NCBI RefSeq assembly: GCF_002804065.1
Contig: NZ_CP024955.1
Location: 620,001 to 684,000 of the forward strand
Origin: Kyrpidia spormannii
Lineage (GTDB): Bacteria > Bacillota > Bacilli > Kyrpidiales > Kyrpidiaceae
Length of the DNA stretch: 64,000 nt
Direction: 5' to 3'
In this document: positions 16,918 through 25,974 of the stretch, in pieces
Layout: each line of letters starts with the position of its first letter
Position numbering within the stretch: position 1 is the stretch's first letter
Notes under the pieces: model-generated
Told to the model about the DNA's origin: nothing
Databases searched by the model: none
Seen by the model: only the letters and a program-made list of their open reading frames with translations
Position numbers and translations under genes: made by a program

Positions 16918-17892
16918 GTGGGGTACCGACTGCCGTTGGTTACAGCAGTGACAATATACATTTCGATGGTCATGGGTGCTTTGGTGGTGGGCCTGAATGC
17001 GGGCTTTGTCTGCCCGGACTGGCCCCTCTGTAATGGACAGTTGATCCCGCCGCTCGATGGCCTCGTTCTGGTCGAATACACCCATCGCTTGGTTGCGGCC
17101 GCAGTCTCACTCCTGGTGTTGGCGGTAGCTGTAGTCGGTTTTCGCAATCGGAAGCGGTTGGACCGTTTGTCGAAGTGGCTGCTTGGGATCACCGTCGCCA
17201 GTATCATGGTTCAGGTGATCGCAGGGGCGTTGATTGTGGTCTTGGTCTTGCCCGGCGCGTTCACCACCATCGACGTAGGAAACAGCATGATTCTGTTTGC
17301 GACGATGGTGGCTTTGACGGTACACTTGAGGCGGTCCGCTGGATCTGGAACCGCCGTCGCCCCCCGGGAGATGGACGCGAAAGACCGGGGCTTGATGCGG
17401 GCGGCCTGGATCACCGCCATTGCGGCCTTTGGGGAGGTACTGTTGGGCGGGTATTTTCGCCATTCCGGGGCCGGGGAAGCCTTGTTCGGCAAGGGGACTT
17501 ACCTTGCGAGTCATCAGCAGTTCATTATTCCGTCGAAGATTTTCTCCACAACGGTGTTTGCCCTACACATCCTTTTTGCCTTCGTCGTGGTGGTGTTAGC
17601 CGTTTGGCTGTTGACCGAGGCGGTGCGAAGCGCCCGGGGTGTCAAGACCGTCGTGCTCTACCTCAGCCTGTTGGTGGCTGAGATGGTGGCGGGGGCGGTG
17701 GCGTACCTGTTGGAACTCAATGTGGCCTCGGTGACCGTGCATTGGTCGGGGGCGGCGCTGGTGGTCGGGCTCGGGTCGTATCTGGTGACCGGCTTGTGGC
17801 ACGATCTGCACGGTCAACAGATCAATCCTGGGCACGAAACAGTGGTGTCCCAGGGGTCTTCCGACAGCCTGACGGCCGGGGGCCGGATGTGA
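16918..17892 (+). CDS. ctaA: Heme A synthase CtaA (COX15)
   Basis: The 324-residue protein has eight membrane spans and converts heme O to heme A. The extracytoplasmic cysteine pair in VCPDWPLCNG (about residues 30-38), the heme-ligand histidine in VEYTHRLVA, and later histidines in ASHQQF, ALHILFAF and SVTVHWSGA match the Bacillus-type enzyme. GTG 16918 is chosen because GGAAGGGG precedes it and the resulting N-terminus aligns with Bacillus CtaA; ATG 16891 is an alternative. It forms an operon with ctaB. No cytochrome oxidase subunit genes are in the window. Confidence 0.9.
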   Translation: MGYRLPLVTAVTIYISMVMGALVVGLNAGFVCPDWPLCNGQLIPPLDGLVLVEYTHRLVAAAVSLLVLAVAVVGFRNRKRLDRLSKWLLGITVASIMVQVIAGALIVVLVLPGAFTTIDVGNSMILFATMVALTVHLRRSAGSGTAVAPREMDAKDRGLMRAAWITAIAAFGEVLLGGYFRHSGAGEALFGKGTYLASHQQFIIPSKIFSTTVFALHILFAFVVVVLAVWLLTEAVRSARGVKTVVLYLSLLVAEMVAGAVAYLLELNVASVTVHWSGAALVVGLGSYLVTGLWHDLHGQQINPGHETVVSQGSSDSLTAGGRM

Positions 17893-17946
17893 CCGGAACG
17901 GTGGTGAAGGTCGAGGACGCACGATGTACAGAAAGGAGGGGGAAGG

Positions 17947-18882
17947 ATGGAAAGGCCCGCGGCCTATGATTCTCCGACCCCCGCTCAGATAGAATCCGAT
18001 TCTGCAGCGGAGCCGCAAGAGGTCAGCCGTTCCTGGAAAGATTATGTGTCGATCACGAAGGTAGGAATCAATGTCGCCAACTTGTGGACGACGTTCGCGG
18101 GGTTGTGGCTGGCGGGCCACGGGCGCCTCGAAGGGTACACCACAGTGGTGACCTTGGCGGGTACGGCCCTCGTGGTGGGGGGCGGGGCCGCGCTCAACAA
18201 TTGGATTGATCGGGATATTGATCGGGTCATGCCTCGCACGGCCAAGCGGCCACTGGCCAACGGCCGGATTCCAGCTGTTCAGGGGCTATTGCTCGGTTCG
18301 GCGATTTCTCTGGCAGGGCTGGTGCTGCTCGCTGTGGGCATCAATGGTCTGACGGCGCTCACGGCTTTTGTCGGCTGGTTTACTTATGTCATCGTCTATA
18401 CATTATGGTTGAAGCGAACCACCACCCTGAACACCGTGGTCGGGGGGATCGCCGGTGCTGTACCTCCTCTCATTGGCTGGGCAGCGGTGCGGGGCACGTT
18501 GGACCCATCGGCGTGGATTCTTTTTTTGATCATCTTTCTCTGGCAACCGCCCCATTTCTTTGCCCTGGCCATGAAAAGGGTGGAAGATTACCGAGCGGCC
18601 GGAATCCCCATGCTGCCGGTGGTACGGGGGTTCGAACCGACGCGGCGCCAGATGCTCGGTTACACGGCCGTGCTGTGGCCCGTCTCGCTGTTGCTCTTTT
18701 GGACCGGGGCTGCGGGCTGGCTGTATGTGATTTCAGCGGCGATTCTCGGCGGGATCTACATCGGCATGAGTCTGTGGGGTTTTCGAACGTCCGACCCGAT
18801 GAAATGGGCTAATGGGATGTTTCGTTATTCGTTGATCTATCTCATGGCCATCTGCGCAGCGGCCATCGTTGGCGTGGAATAA
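17947..18882 (+). CDS. ctaB: Protoheme IX farnesyltransferase CtaB (heme O synthase)
   Basis: A 311-residue UbiA-superfamily prenyltransferase with about nine membrane spans. The first aspartate-rich motif NNWIDRDIDRVMPRT (about 93-107) and the RPLANGRI run are diagnostic for COX10/CtaB. It adds farnesyl to protoheme to give heme O, the substrate of the upstream CtaA. The ATG follows AAAGGAGGGGGAAGG. It ends 19 bp before an intrinsic terminator, so ctaA-ctaB is a two-gene operon. Confidence 0.94.
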   Translation: MERPAAYDSPTPAQIESDSAAEPQEVSRSWKDYVSITKVGINVANLWTTFAGLWLAGHGRLEGYTTVVTLAGTALVVGGGAALNNWIDRDIDRVMPRTAKRPLANGRIPAVQGLLLGSAISLAGLVLLAVGINGLTALTAFVGWFTYVIVYTLWLKRTTTLNTVVGGIAGAVPPLIGWAAVRGTLDPSAWILFLIIFLWQPPHFFALAMKRVEDYRAAGIPMLPVVRGFEPTRRQMLGYTAVLWPVSLLLFWTGAAGWLYVISAAILGGIYIGMSLWGFRTSDPMKWANGMFRYSLIYLMAICAAAIVGVE

Positions 18883-18900
18883 CTCTTGTTGAAGGGAAAT

Positions 18901-18933
18901 GGGCCTCCCTCCTTCCGGGGGAAGCCCTTTTTT
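18901..18933 (+). terminator. Intrinsic terminator of ctaA-ctaB
   Basis: A GC-rich hairpin (18901-18927, about 10 pairs with one mismatch) is followed by six Ts (18928-18933). Confidence 0.85.
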
Positions 18934-19002
18934 CGTCGGGTGGAGCGCACTGTCCTGTGGGCGGGGCCGGAGATCATCGGCCCACTCCGGCCAGGCGCTT
19001 TG

Positions 19003-20994
19003 TCACACGGGCACAGCCTGGGCGACGTAATCTCCGTAGACCCATCCCTCTTGGCCGCTCGGCAGGCGGACGTGGTACCAGTTGTTGACTGCCGTTGGCT
19101 TGCCCCCGGCGTTGTTGACGGGGGTGAGGAGGGTGCCGGCGGGCACCTGGGTGATGACGCTGAAGGAGAGACCCGGTCCCCGGCGGACGTTGAGGGCGTC
19201 GTCCACCCGGGCCACGAGCACGTGATCAAGTTGCAGGTACTGGCCGTATACCCACCCTTTTTGACCGCCGATGTCCACCTGAAACCAGCCATCCGGGGAG
19301 CGTTGCAGCACCGTCACCGAAGTCGAGGGTGGCAGCACAGTGATGACCCGGGTCGAGGTGCTGGGGCCTTCCCGGAGATTGACGGCGTCTGTCGTCTCGC
19401 CCTTGAGACCTGCGGGCAGGGGGGTTGGCACCCCCGAGCGGTCTCCGAGCTGGGAACCGGGGATCGGAAAGCCGGAACCGGGGCCTGGCTGGCCCGAGTT
19501 TGGAGTCGGCAAGGTGCCACCGGAGTTGGCGGGTGCCGGAGGTGGATCTGCGATGGGTCCGGGAGGCTGCGGAGCGGAGGCGGGAAGCACCGCCACCCCG
19601 CGGTAATCCTCCGGCTGATACGGGCGCATCTGTTCCATCAGGCTGGCGATCTTCTCCGCCCAATCGGGATCGGTGGCGTAGTGGACATTCATGCCGTCTA
19701 AAGTTGGCGAACCTCCGTACCAGCGCCCACTGGAATCCAAATACTGGTGCCGAACGAAGTAAGCGATAAAACGGATCGAGTCCTGGTAACTCGCGAAGGT
19801 GGCGGCGGCGTTGTACGGATCTCCATCATAGGCCCCGTATCCGAACAGATTTTTCTTGTCGAGGGCGATGGAAGACAGTCCCCACCCGCTCTCCAGGATC
19901 GCATGGGCGGCTAGGTACTGGGGGTTTACACCGTATTGTTGCCCGGCCTGCACGAAAGCGTTCCCCATACCCACCAGCGGGCTTTCGGGGTGGTGCTCCC
20001 GAATAAACTGGTCGATCTCCTGGCCAGTGATCTTGGCCGGCAGCCGGAGGTCCAGGGTTTCAAAGGGAGGCTCCCACACGCCCACCGGCTGATCGCCCGA
20101 AGGAGTCCGCCGGTAAAACCGATGTGCAGAGTCCCGGATGTATATGTCTCCGGGCCGCATAAAGTCTGGTGCCGGTCCCACCACGATCGCCGCTTTGGGC
20201 GGTGCCCCGGGGGTGCCGAACAGGTGCAAAAGAGTGCCCCCTTGAACCTCGTAATAATCCGGCCCGTAGGGAGCAGGCCGATCCGGGACCCGGGTAGTCC
20301 CACTTCCATTCCCCGGTTGGGGTGAAGAGGTTGCGGCCCCAGGGGATGATGTCCCTTGCCCTTTCGCCGAGGAAGCGGGCGAGGGATTTTTCGTTGATGT
20401 CCCCGGGGCAGGTCCCGGCGAAGATCCACCAGATAACGCATTTGCCGGCGCTTTGGTCGCGGTCGCCGCCGGGGGTAGGACTTGGGCATAAACAGGCGGA
20501 TGATCCACCGGGGTCGATGGGGAATTGCCGGACGTGGGGTTGCTCGCCGTTTCTCCCCGAGAGGATAAACCGTCCCCGGAAGCCCCGCCTTGACTCGGAG
20601 AAGTCGTTGGGGGGTGCTGCCAAACCACGGTTCCGGTCAGGGCGTTCAAAACCACGGAATCCGGCACATTCTTCGCTTTTTGAACGGCTTGCTCCTGGGT
20701 CCAGGCAGCATCCACCCACTCGCCGTGCCGGACTACCCAGTAGCCCAACTTGGCGATAGGGGCCGGATAGTTGTCCCATTCGTCTTCGCCGGTGGCCAGG
20801 TTGACGATCCGGCTGTGGTCCCACAGCTTCGCATAGGCCACGGCATCCGTCAGTGTAGGAAACTCTTTTAACCGAACGGCATATTGAAAGACGGCGTAAG
20901 AACCCTCCGCGTGGGCTGGGTGTGCTCCCGCCACGCCACCGGCCGTTCCGAGCACGAGCAACGGCCAGAGGTATCTCTTGCGCTTCACCGACAC
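19003..20994 (-). CDS. Secreted SH3-domain glucosaminidase (GH73-type autolysin)
   Basis: The 663-residue protein has a signal peptide (basic head, hydrophobic core, AHPAHAEG cleavage region near residue 30). A repeat-like N-terminal region follows, then a long Gly/Pro/Ser/Thr-rich linker (about 130-245), a glucosaminidase domain with the catalytic-glutamate motif ILESGWGLSSIA, a second Pro-rich linker, and two SH3-like cell-wall domains at the C-terminus (VNLREGPSTSTRVI and LNVRRGPGLSFSVI). It should cut peptidoglycan glycan strands outside the cell. GTG 20994 follows GGGAGGCA closely; a second GTG six bases later has better spacing. It stands alone and converges on ctaB across the terminator. 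Confidence 0.85.
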   Translation of the reverse strand: MSVKRKRYLWPLLVLGTAGGVAGAHPAHAEGSYAVFQYAVRLKEFPTLTDAVAYAKLWDHSRIVNLATGEDEWDNYPAPIAKLGYWVVRHGEWVDAAWTQEQAVQKAKNVPDSVVLNALTGTVVWQHPPTTSPSQGGASGDGLSSRGETASNPTSGNSPSTPVDHPPVYAQVLPPAATATKAPANALSGGSSPGPAPGTSTKNPSPASSAKGQGTSSPGAATSSPQPGNGSGTTRVPDRPAPYGPDYYEVQGGTLLHLFGTPGAPPKAAIVVGPAPDFMRPGDIYIRDSAHRFYRRTPSGDQPVGVWEPPFETLDLRLPAKITGQEIDQFIREHHPESPLVGMGNAFVQAGQQYGVNPQYLAAHAILESGWGLSSIALDKKNLFGYGAYDGDPYNAAATFASYQDSIRFIAYFVRHQYLDSSGRWYGGSPTLDGMNVHYATDPDWAEKIASLMEQMRPYQPEDYRGVAVLPASAPQPPGPIADPPPAPANSGGTLPTPNSGQPGPGSGFPIPGSQLGDRSGVPTPLPAGLKGETTDAVNLREGPSTSTRVITVLPPSTSVTVLQRSPDGWFQVDIGGQKGWVYGQYLQLDHVLVARVDDALNVRRGPGLSFSVITQVPAGTLLTPVNNAGGKPTAVNNWYHVRLPSGQEGWVYGDYVAQAVPV

Positions 20995-21240
20995 TGCCTC
21001 CCTTCAGTCCCTTGGCGTCACGTCGTTCTCAGACGGCGTTTGGCCGGCTGGGAAGTCGTGTCTCACATCCTTGCAGGGGAAGGTCATCTACTACATCACC
21101 AAGAGAAGAATTCGTCCACAGAGAACCGTTTTCCTCCCGGGTTGGGCAGAATTTGCCCTGTACAGATTCGGCCGTTCATGAGACACTAGCAAATAGAGAG
21201 TTTAGCGGCAAGGAGTTTCGAGAGGGAGCGGGGTGCAGGG

Positions 21241-21987
21241 ATGACGATTTTCGGGTTTGCATCGGTGACCCACGCGGATCTGACGGAATTTCTGAATACC
21301 GTGACGGAGATTTGGGCGGAGCGCTTTTCTGGAGTGGCCGATGTCCACAAAGATGTGGAATTGGTGGATTTGTCGAATTCGCTGCGGCAATTGAACCTTG
21401 GGCCGATCGACAAGGCCGACCGACTGTTTTTGATTTGTTCGGGGAATCCCGCCCTGGCGGCCGGGCTGGCGGGGTTGCTTCACCACATTGAATCTCTTCA
21501 CGGCAGTCGGGTGAATCTCGTTCTGACGCACTTGTCCGAAGAAGGGGTGGCCCAGGCCTTTAAACAGGCGGTGGACCGACCGATCTTCGGCATTGTCAAG
21601 GACACCCAGGACGCCCGGCGGGAGATGGAGCAATTGGTGGAAGCCCTGGTGTACGAGTATGTGGCGGTGCGCCTGGAAGAACGCCGGAAAGACGAAGTCC
21701 GGGACTTGGTGCTCCGGATTCTCGGCGCCCAGAGGCTGGTCGTGGGCCCCAGCCGGGGAATCGAAGCGGGGTTGGATCAGTTGGAACTCCCCTTTGGCAT
21801 CCGGTGGATTTTCCAGGAATTCCTTCAGTTGCGCACCCGTTTGGGGCAACCTGTGGATAAGGCGTTGGAAGATCTGTTGCCCTTGGCCTTCGCGGGGGAT
21901 GGGGGAGCAGTCCTCGCCCGGCAATTGGCCTTGGAGACGGAGGTCCTGCGGGTTCTGCGGGGTCAGCCGCCCCAACCTCAGGCGTAA
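21241..21987 (+). CDS. Unknown protein, 248 residues
   Basis: I do not recognise this protein. It is soluble and mostly alpha-helical, with a Rossmann-like first half (strands in RLFLICSGN and VNLVLTHL) and a charged, helical second half (about 120-160) with LVEALVYEYVAVRLEERRKDEVRDLVLRIL. It lacks obvious catalytic motifs. The ATG lies after GGAGCGGGGTGCAGGG. The gene is 49 bp upstream of an aldo/keto reductase on the same strand. The coding frame is long and its composition matches its neighbours, so it is probably real. Confidence 0.6.
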   Translation: MTIFGFASVTHADLTEFLNTVTEIWAERFSGVADVHKDVELVDLSNSLRQLNLGPIDKADRLFLICSGNPALAAGLAGLLHHIESLHGSRVNLVLTHLSEEGVAQAFKQAVDRPIFGIVKDTQDARREMEQLVEALVYEYVAVRLEERRKDEVRDLVLRILGAQRLVVGPSRGIEAGLDQLELPFGIRWIFQEFLQLRTRLGQPVDKALEDLLPLAFAGDGGAVLARQLALETEVLRVLRGQPPQPQA

Positions 21988-22036
21988 GGACTGTTGTCCA
22001 AAATCTCGGGCGGGATGAAGCAGAGATGGTGGAGGG

Positions 22037-22873
22037 ATGAAGGTGATTCGGGGATTGTCGGATAGGGCGGTTCTCAACAACGGCGTCGCGATGCCCTGGT
22101 TTGGCCTTGGGGTGTACAAAACCAAGGAGGGCGAGGAGGTGGAGCGTGCGGTGCGAGCCGCTTTGGAGGCGGGGTACCGCAGCGTCGACACCGCGGCGAT
22201 GTATCAGAATGAAACAGGAGTAGGCCGGGCGATTCGGGAGAGCGGAGTGCCCCGGGAGCAGGTGTTTCTCACGACGAAGGTGTGGAACAGCGACCAGGGG
22301 TACGATTCCACACTAAAGGCTTTTGAAGAGAGCCGGCGGCGGCTGGGGGTGGAGTATGTGGACTTGTACCTCATCCACTGGCCGGTGAAGGGTCGTTACA
22401 AAGAGACGTGGCGGGCGATGGAAAAACTGTATCGCGACGGTTGGGTCCGGGCAATTGGAGTAAGCAACTTTCAGATCCACCATTTGCAGGACCTCATGGC
22501 GGATGCCGAGATTCGGCCGGCGGTCAACCAGGTGGAATTTCACCCCCGTCTGACCCAAAAACCCCTTTTGTCCTTTTGCCGGGAGCACGGGATTCAATTG
22601 GAGGCCTGGAGCCCTCTCATGCGGGGTCACCTGTTCGACGAGCCGACGGTACGAGGGTTGGCAGAAAAATACGGAAAGACCCCGGCCCAGATCATCCTTC
22701 GGTGGGACCTGGAACACCAAGTGGTGACCATTCCAAAATCTGTCCATCCCGAACGGATCCGGGACAATGCCAAGGTGTTCGATTTTGAGCTCGCCCCCGA
22801 GGACGTGGCGGCCCTGGATGGGTTGAATCGCGACCAGCGGGTGGGGCCCGATCCGGACAATTTTCATTTTTGA
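22037..22873 (+). CDS. Aldo/keto reductase (AKR5-like)
   Basis: The 278-residue NADPH-dependent oxidoreductase has the catalytic tetrad of the family: aspartate in SVDTAAMYQNE with the following tyrosine, lysine in TTKVWNSDQG, and histidine in YLIHWPVKG. The C-terminal cofactor motif TIPKSVHPERIRDN is present. The short form resembles 2,5-diketo-gluconate reductase/YtbE-type enzymes that reduce aldehydes or ketoses. The substrate is unknown. It overlaps or abuts the Toprim gene, which suggests cotranscription. Confidence 0.88.
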   Translation: MKVIRGLSDRAVLNNGVAMPWFGLGVYKTKEGEEVERAVRAALEAGYRSVDTAAMYQNETGVGRAIRESGVPREQVFLTTKVWNSDQGYDSTLKAFEESRRRLGVEYVDLYLIHWPVKGRYKETWRAMEKLYRDGWVRAIGVSNFQIHHLQDLMADAEIRPAVNQVEFHPRLTQKPLLSFCREHGIQLEAWSPLMRGHLFDEPTVRGLAEKYGKTPAQIILRWDLEHQVVTIPKSVHPERIRDNAKVFDFELAPEDVAALDGLNRDQRVGPDPDNFHF

Positions 22874-22923
22874 GGCAGGGTACAGCCAGGGCATTTCCGG
22901 CCGCGGCGTGGTATGCTGGATTT

Positions 22924-23331
22924 ATGAAAGGCATCGACCGTGAGGAAGAGGGTTTCGCCATTCTGGTGGAAGGAAAACACGATCGGGCGAGGTTGCGTCG
23001 AATCCTGCCCGCAGACGTGATGATACTGTGTACGAACGGGATTCCCGGTCACCGGCGGCTCATGGCGCTGCAGAAACAAGTGGGGCGCCGGCAAGCGGTG
23101 ATCTTGACAGACAATGACCCGTCGGGTCGGCGGATCCGGGGGCTGTTGTCCGAGGTGTTTCCAGATGCCCTTCACGTTTATACCAAAGCGGGGTATGCCG
23201 GCGTGGAGGGCACACCCTTGGACTATCTCGAACGACAGTTAGAAAAGGCCGGGGTGCTGGGTCCGGGCTGGGATGAGGAAAGGCCTCTGGGCGATTCGTC
23301 GGCATGGGGGCGTGACGGGAAGCGGAGATAG
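22924..23331 (+). CDS. Toprim-domain protein (RNase M5-like fold)
   Basis: From ATG 22924 the protein is 135 residues and consists of one Toprim domain: the glutamate motif ILVEGKHDRARLR near the N-terminus and the DxD motif LTDNDPSGRRIR (about residues 60-71), which together bind magnesium in nucleases and primases. It resembles the N-terminal half of ribonuclease M5 but is shorter. A TTG at 22870 that overlaps the upstream stop codon would add 18 residues. The target nucleic acid is unknown. Confidence 0.75.
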   Translation: MKGIDREEEGFAILVEGKHDRARLRRILPADVMILCTNGIPGHRRLMALQKQVGRRQAVILTDNDPSGRRIRGLLSEVFPDALHVYTKAGYAGVEGTPLDYLERQLEKAGVLGPGWDEERPLGDSSAWGRDGKRR

Positions 23332-23382
23332 GCAGAGGTCTATCCGCTTCTTTTGTTATGGAGAGAAGCCGAGGTGGTTGGC

Positions 23383-25920
23383 GTGAGGGAAGAACGGGAG
23401 ATCACAGAGTGGCGCATTGAGGGGTTTGAGCCGGGCGGCGCCCGGGATACCGAAGTAGCTGCCCGGGATTACATCGATCATTTCTGGCTCCCGGCGGAGG
23501 TGCCCGGAGATGTGCACACGACCCTGCATCGAGCCGGGGTCATTCCTCACCCATTTTATGGACACAACGACCGGCGCACCCGTTGGGTGGAAGAACGGGT
23601 GTGGTGGTACCGGGGCCATTTTTCTATGGATGAAGGGTCAGTCCGCACGGGGGAGACGTTGGAGTTGGTGTTCGAAGGGCTGGATACCTTGGCCACGATC
23701 TATCTCAACGGCCGGGAGCTCGGGCGCCACGCCAACATGTTCGTCCCGGCGACCTTCGATGTGACCCGGGAACTGGTGGCCGGGGACAATGTGGTGGCGG
23801 TGAAATTCGACCCCGTGGCCCTGGCGGTCAAAGAGAAAGATCACGGGTTGTGGGCGGCTTTCAACCGCGACCGGGTGTGGGTCAGGAAGGCCCAGAGCCA
23901 TTTTGGCTGGGATTGGGGGCCCAACATCGTCCCCTGCGGAATTTGGCGGCCCGTGGTGCTTCGCAGCCACCGGGGCTGGCGGATTCAGTCCGTGAGTCCC
24001 AGGACTCCATTTATTGGCGAGGGCTGGGCGAAATGGCCGGTGGAGGTGGAGATCCTTCGCCCGGGGGATCCCGAGGAGAAGGAAGATGCCCGGGTGCGGA
24101 TTGTCCTCTGGGATGGAGAACGCAAGGCCGCCGAGGGCGAGGCGCCGGTGATCGGAGAAAAGGCATCGGTGGACCTGGAAGTGTTGCGGCCAAAGCTGTG
24201 GTGGACCCGGGACCTCGGTGAACCCCACCTATACCGGTTGGAGGTCGCCCTGATTGTCCGGGGAGAGGAGTTGGACCGGCGGGAACAGGGGGCGGGGCTG
24301 CGCACATTGACCCTGCTCCGGGAGGAGGATGGTGAACCCCGGTTTACCTTTGTGCTTAACGGCCGGCCGATTTTTGCCAAGGGGGCCAACTGGATCCCCG
24401 CGGATCAGTTCCCCGGGGCGGTGACGGAAGAGCGCATCGCTGGGCTCCTGGAGGCAGCCGGACAGGCGGGAATGAATATGATCCGGGTATGGGGAGGTGG
24501 ACTCTACGAACCGGATATTTTTTACGAAATCTGCGACCGACTGGGGATCTTGGTCTGGCAGGACTTCATGTTCGCCTGTGCCCTGTATCCGGACTACAAT
24601 AAGGATTTTATGGAAAATGTAAGAACCGAGGTGGAAACGGTGGTTCGCCGGCTGCGGGGTCATCCGTGTTTGGCCCTGTGGTGTGGCAACAATGAGAATC
24701 AGTGGCTCTGGGAAATGATGGTCTCCGATGGCCGGCTCCGGGAACCGTTTTACGGGGAGCGGATTTACCACCGTTTGATCCCCGAGGTGCTGCGGCGCCT
24801 GGATCCGGACCGGCCGTACTGGCCCAGCTCGCCCTACGGCGGGGCGGACCACAACAGCGCCGAGGAGGGGGACCGACACAATTGGCAGGTGTGGCACGGA
24901 CATGTGTACCCCCGCCATTTCGGGGAGCCCGAGCGGGTGGATCGCAGCGTCCAGGGCGTGTCGTTTAAACAGTACCTGCAGGACACCGCACGGTTTGTCA
25001 GCGAGTTCGGCATTCAGGCGGCGGCCAATCGCTATACATTGGGAAAATGGCTTCCCGACGGCGGCCTGGAGTGGGGGGGCCGGGAGATGGCGTACCGGAA
25101 CAAAGACGCTCATCCACAGACGGCGGTTTTGGTGATGGCTGGGTACACCGGCGTGCCACGGACCTTTGACGAATATGGGATGAACTCCATGCTCATCCAG
25201 GCCGAAGGGCTCCGGTTGGCGGTGGAACACTACCGCCGGCGAAAGTTCGCCACCTCCGGGGCATTAATTTGGCAACTGAACGACTGCTGGCCGGGGATCA
25301 GCTGGAGCATCATCGATTACGAGGGCCTGCCCAAGGCGGCTTACTACTATGCCCGGCGGTTTTTCCACCCGTACCTGTTAACCCTTGAGGTGAAGGAAAC
25401 GGAATGGATTTTACACGCGGTGTGGGACGGTCTGGACCCTTTGAGCGATGAGGTGACGATGGAACTTGCCGACTTTCACGGAACTCGCTTGAAAATGGCG
25501 CAGTGGCCGATTCGGGTGCCTGCGGGAGGCCGGGTGGAGATTGCCAGGCTCGCCCCGGAGGAGTGGCTGGGTGGAGCGGATGTCCGGCGGGTGGCGGTGG
25601 CCCTGCGGTCCCGGACGGGGCGCACCCCGGAACGCTGGGTGTACCTTTGCGATCAAAAAGACATGGACCTGCCCCAAGCGTCCCTTGAGGTGGAGATTCT
25701 GGAGGGCGGGCAGGAGGTTCGGGTCCGGGTTGACGTCCACGCCCGGATGATCGTCCTGGAGGTGCCGGGGAAACCGGCGGTGTTCGAGGAGAATTTTTTT
25801 GACCTGGCAGCCGGAGAGAGCCGGGTGGTGAAAGTGACCGCCGGGGTGTCTGGGGGGCTTCACCGGGTGACGGCGCGGTGTCTGAATGGGGCGCCGGTGG
25901 TGGCGGAGATCGCCCGGTAA
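23383..25920 (+). CDS. Beta-mannosidase (GH2)
   Basis: The protein is about 845 residues with the GH2 layout: jelly-roll sugar-binding domain, immunoglobulin-like domain, TIM barrel and C-terminal beta domains. The acid/base glutamate is E438 in WCGNNENQW and the nucleophile is E541 in VSEFGIQA, both typical of beta-mannosidases. The FGWDWGPNIVPCGIWRPV segment is also characteristic. It has no signal peptide, so it acts on imported mannosides in the cytosol. GTG 23383 follows GAGGTGG; the open frame reaches back to 23353. A zinc alcohol dehydrogenase follows 54 bp downstream. Confidence 0.9.
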   Translation: MREEREITEWRIEGFEPGGARDTEVAARDYIDHFWLPAEVPGDVHTTLHRAGVIPHPFYGHNDRRTRWVEERVWWYRGHFSMDEGSVRTGETLELVFEGLDTLATIYLNGRELGRHANMFVPATFDVTRELVAGDNVVAVKFDPVALAVKEKDHGLWAAFNRDRVWVRKAQSHFGWDWGPNIVPCGIWRPVVLRSHRGWRIQSVSPRTPFIGEGWAKWPVEVEILRPGDPEEKEDARVRIVLWDGERKAAEGEAPVIGEKASVDLEVLRPKLWWTRDLGEPHLYRLEVALIVRGEELDRREQGAGLRTLTLLREEDGEPRFTFVLNGRPIFAKGANWIPADQFPGAVTEERIAGLLEAAGQAGMNMIRVWGGGLYEPDIFYEICDRLGILVWQDFMFACALYPDYNKDFMENVRTEVETVVRRLRGHPCLALWCGNNENQWLWEMMVSDGRLREPFYGERIYHRLIPEVLRRLDPDRPYWPSSPYGGADHNSAEEGDRHNWQVWHGHVYPRHFGEPERVDRSVQGVSFKQYLQDTARFVSEFGIQAAANRYTLGKWLPDGGLEWGGREMAYRNKDAHPQTAVLVMAGYTGVPRTFDEYGMNSMLIQAEGLRLAVEHYRRRKFATSGALIWQLNDCWPGISWSIIDYEGLPKAAYYYARRFFHPYLLTLEVKETEWILHAVWDGLDPLSDEVTMELADFHGTRLKMAQWPIRVPAGGRVEIARLAPEEWLGGADVRRVAVALRSRTGRTPERWVYLCDQKDMDLPQASLEVEILEGGQEVRVRVDVHARMIVLEVPGKPAVFEENFFDLAAGESRVVKVTAGVSGGLHRVTARCLNGAPVVAEIAR

Positions 25921-25974
25921 CCCCGCCTGGGCGGGCAGCCTGCAAGCGACAGCACGCGGAGGGAGGGGAGCGCG

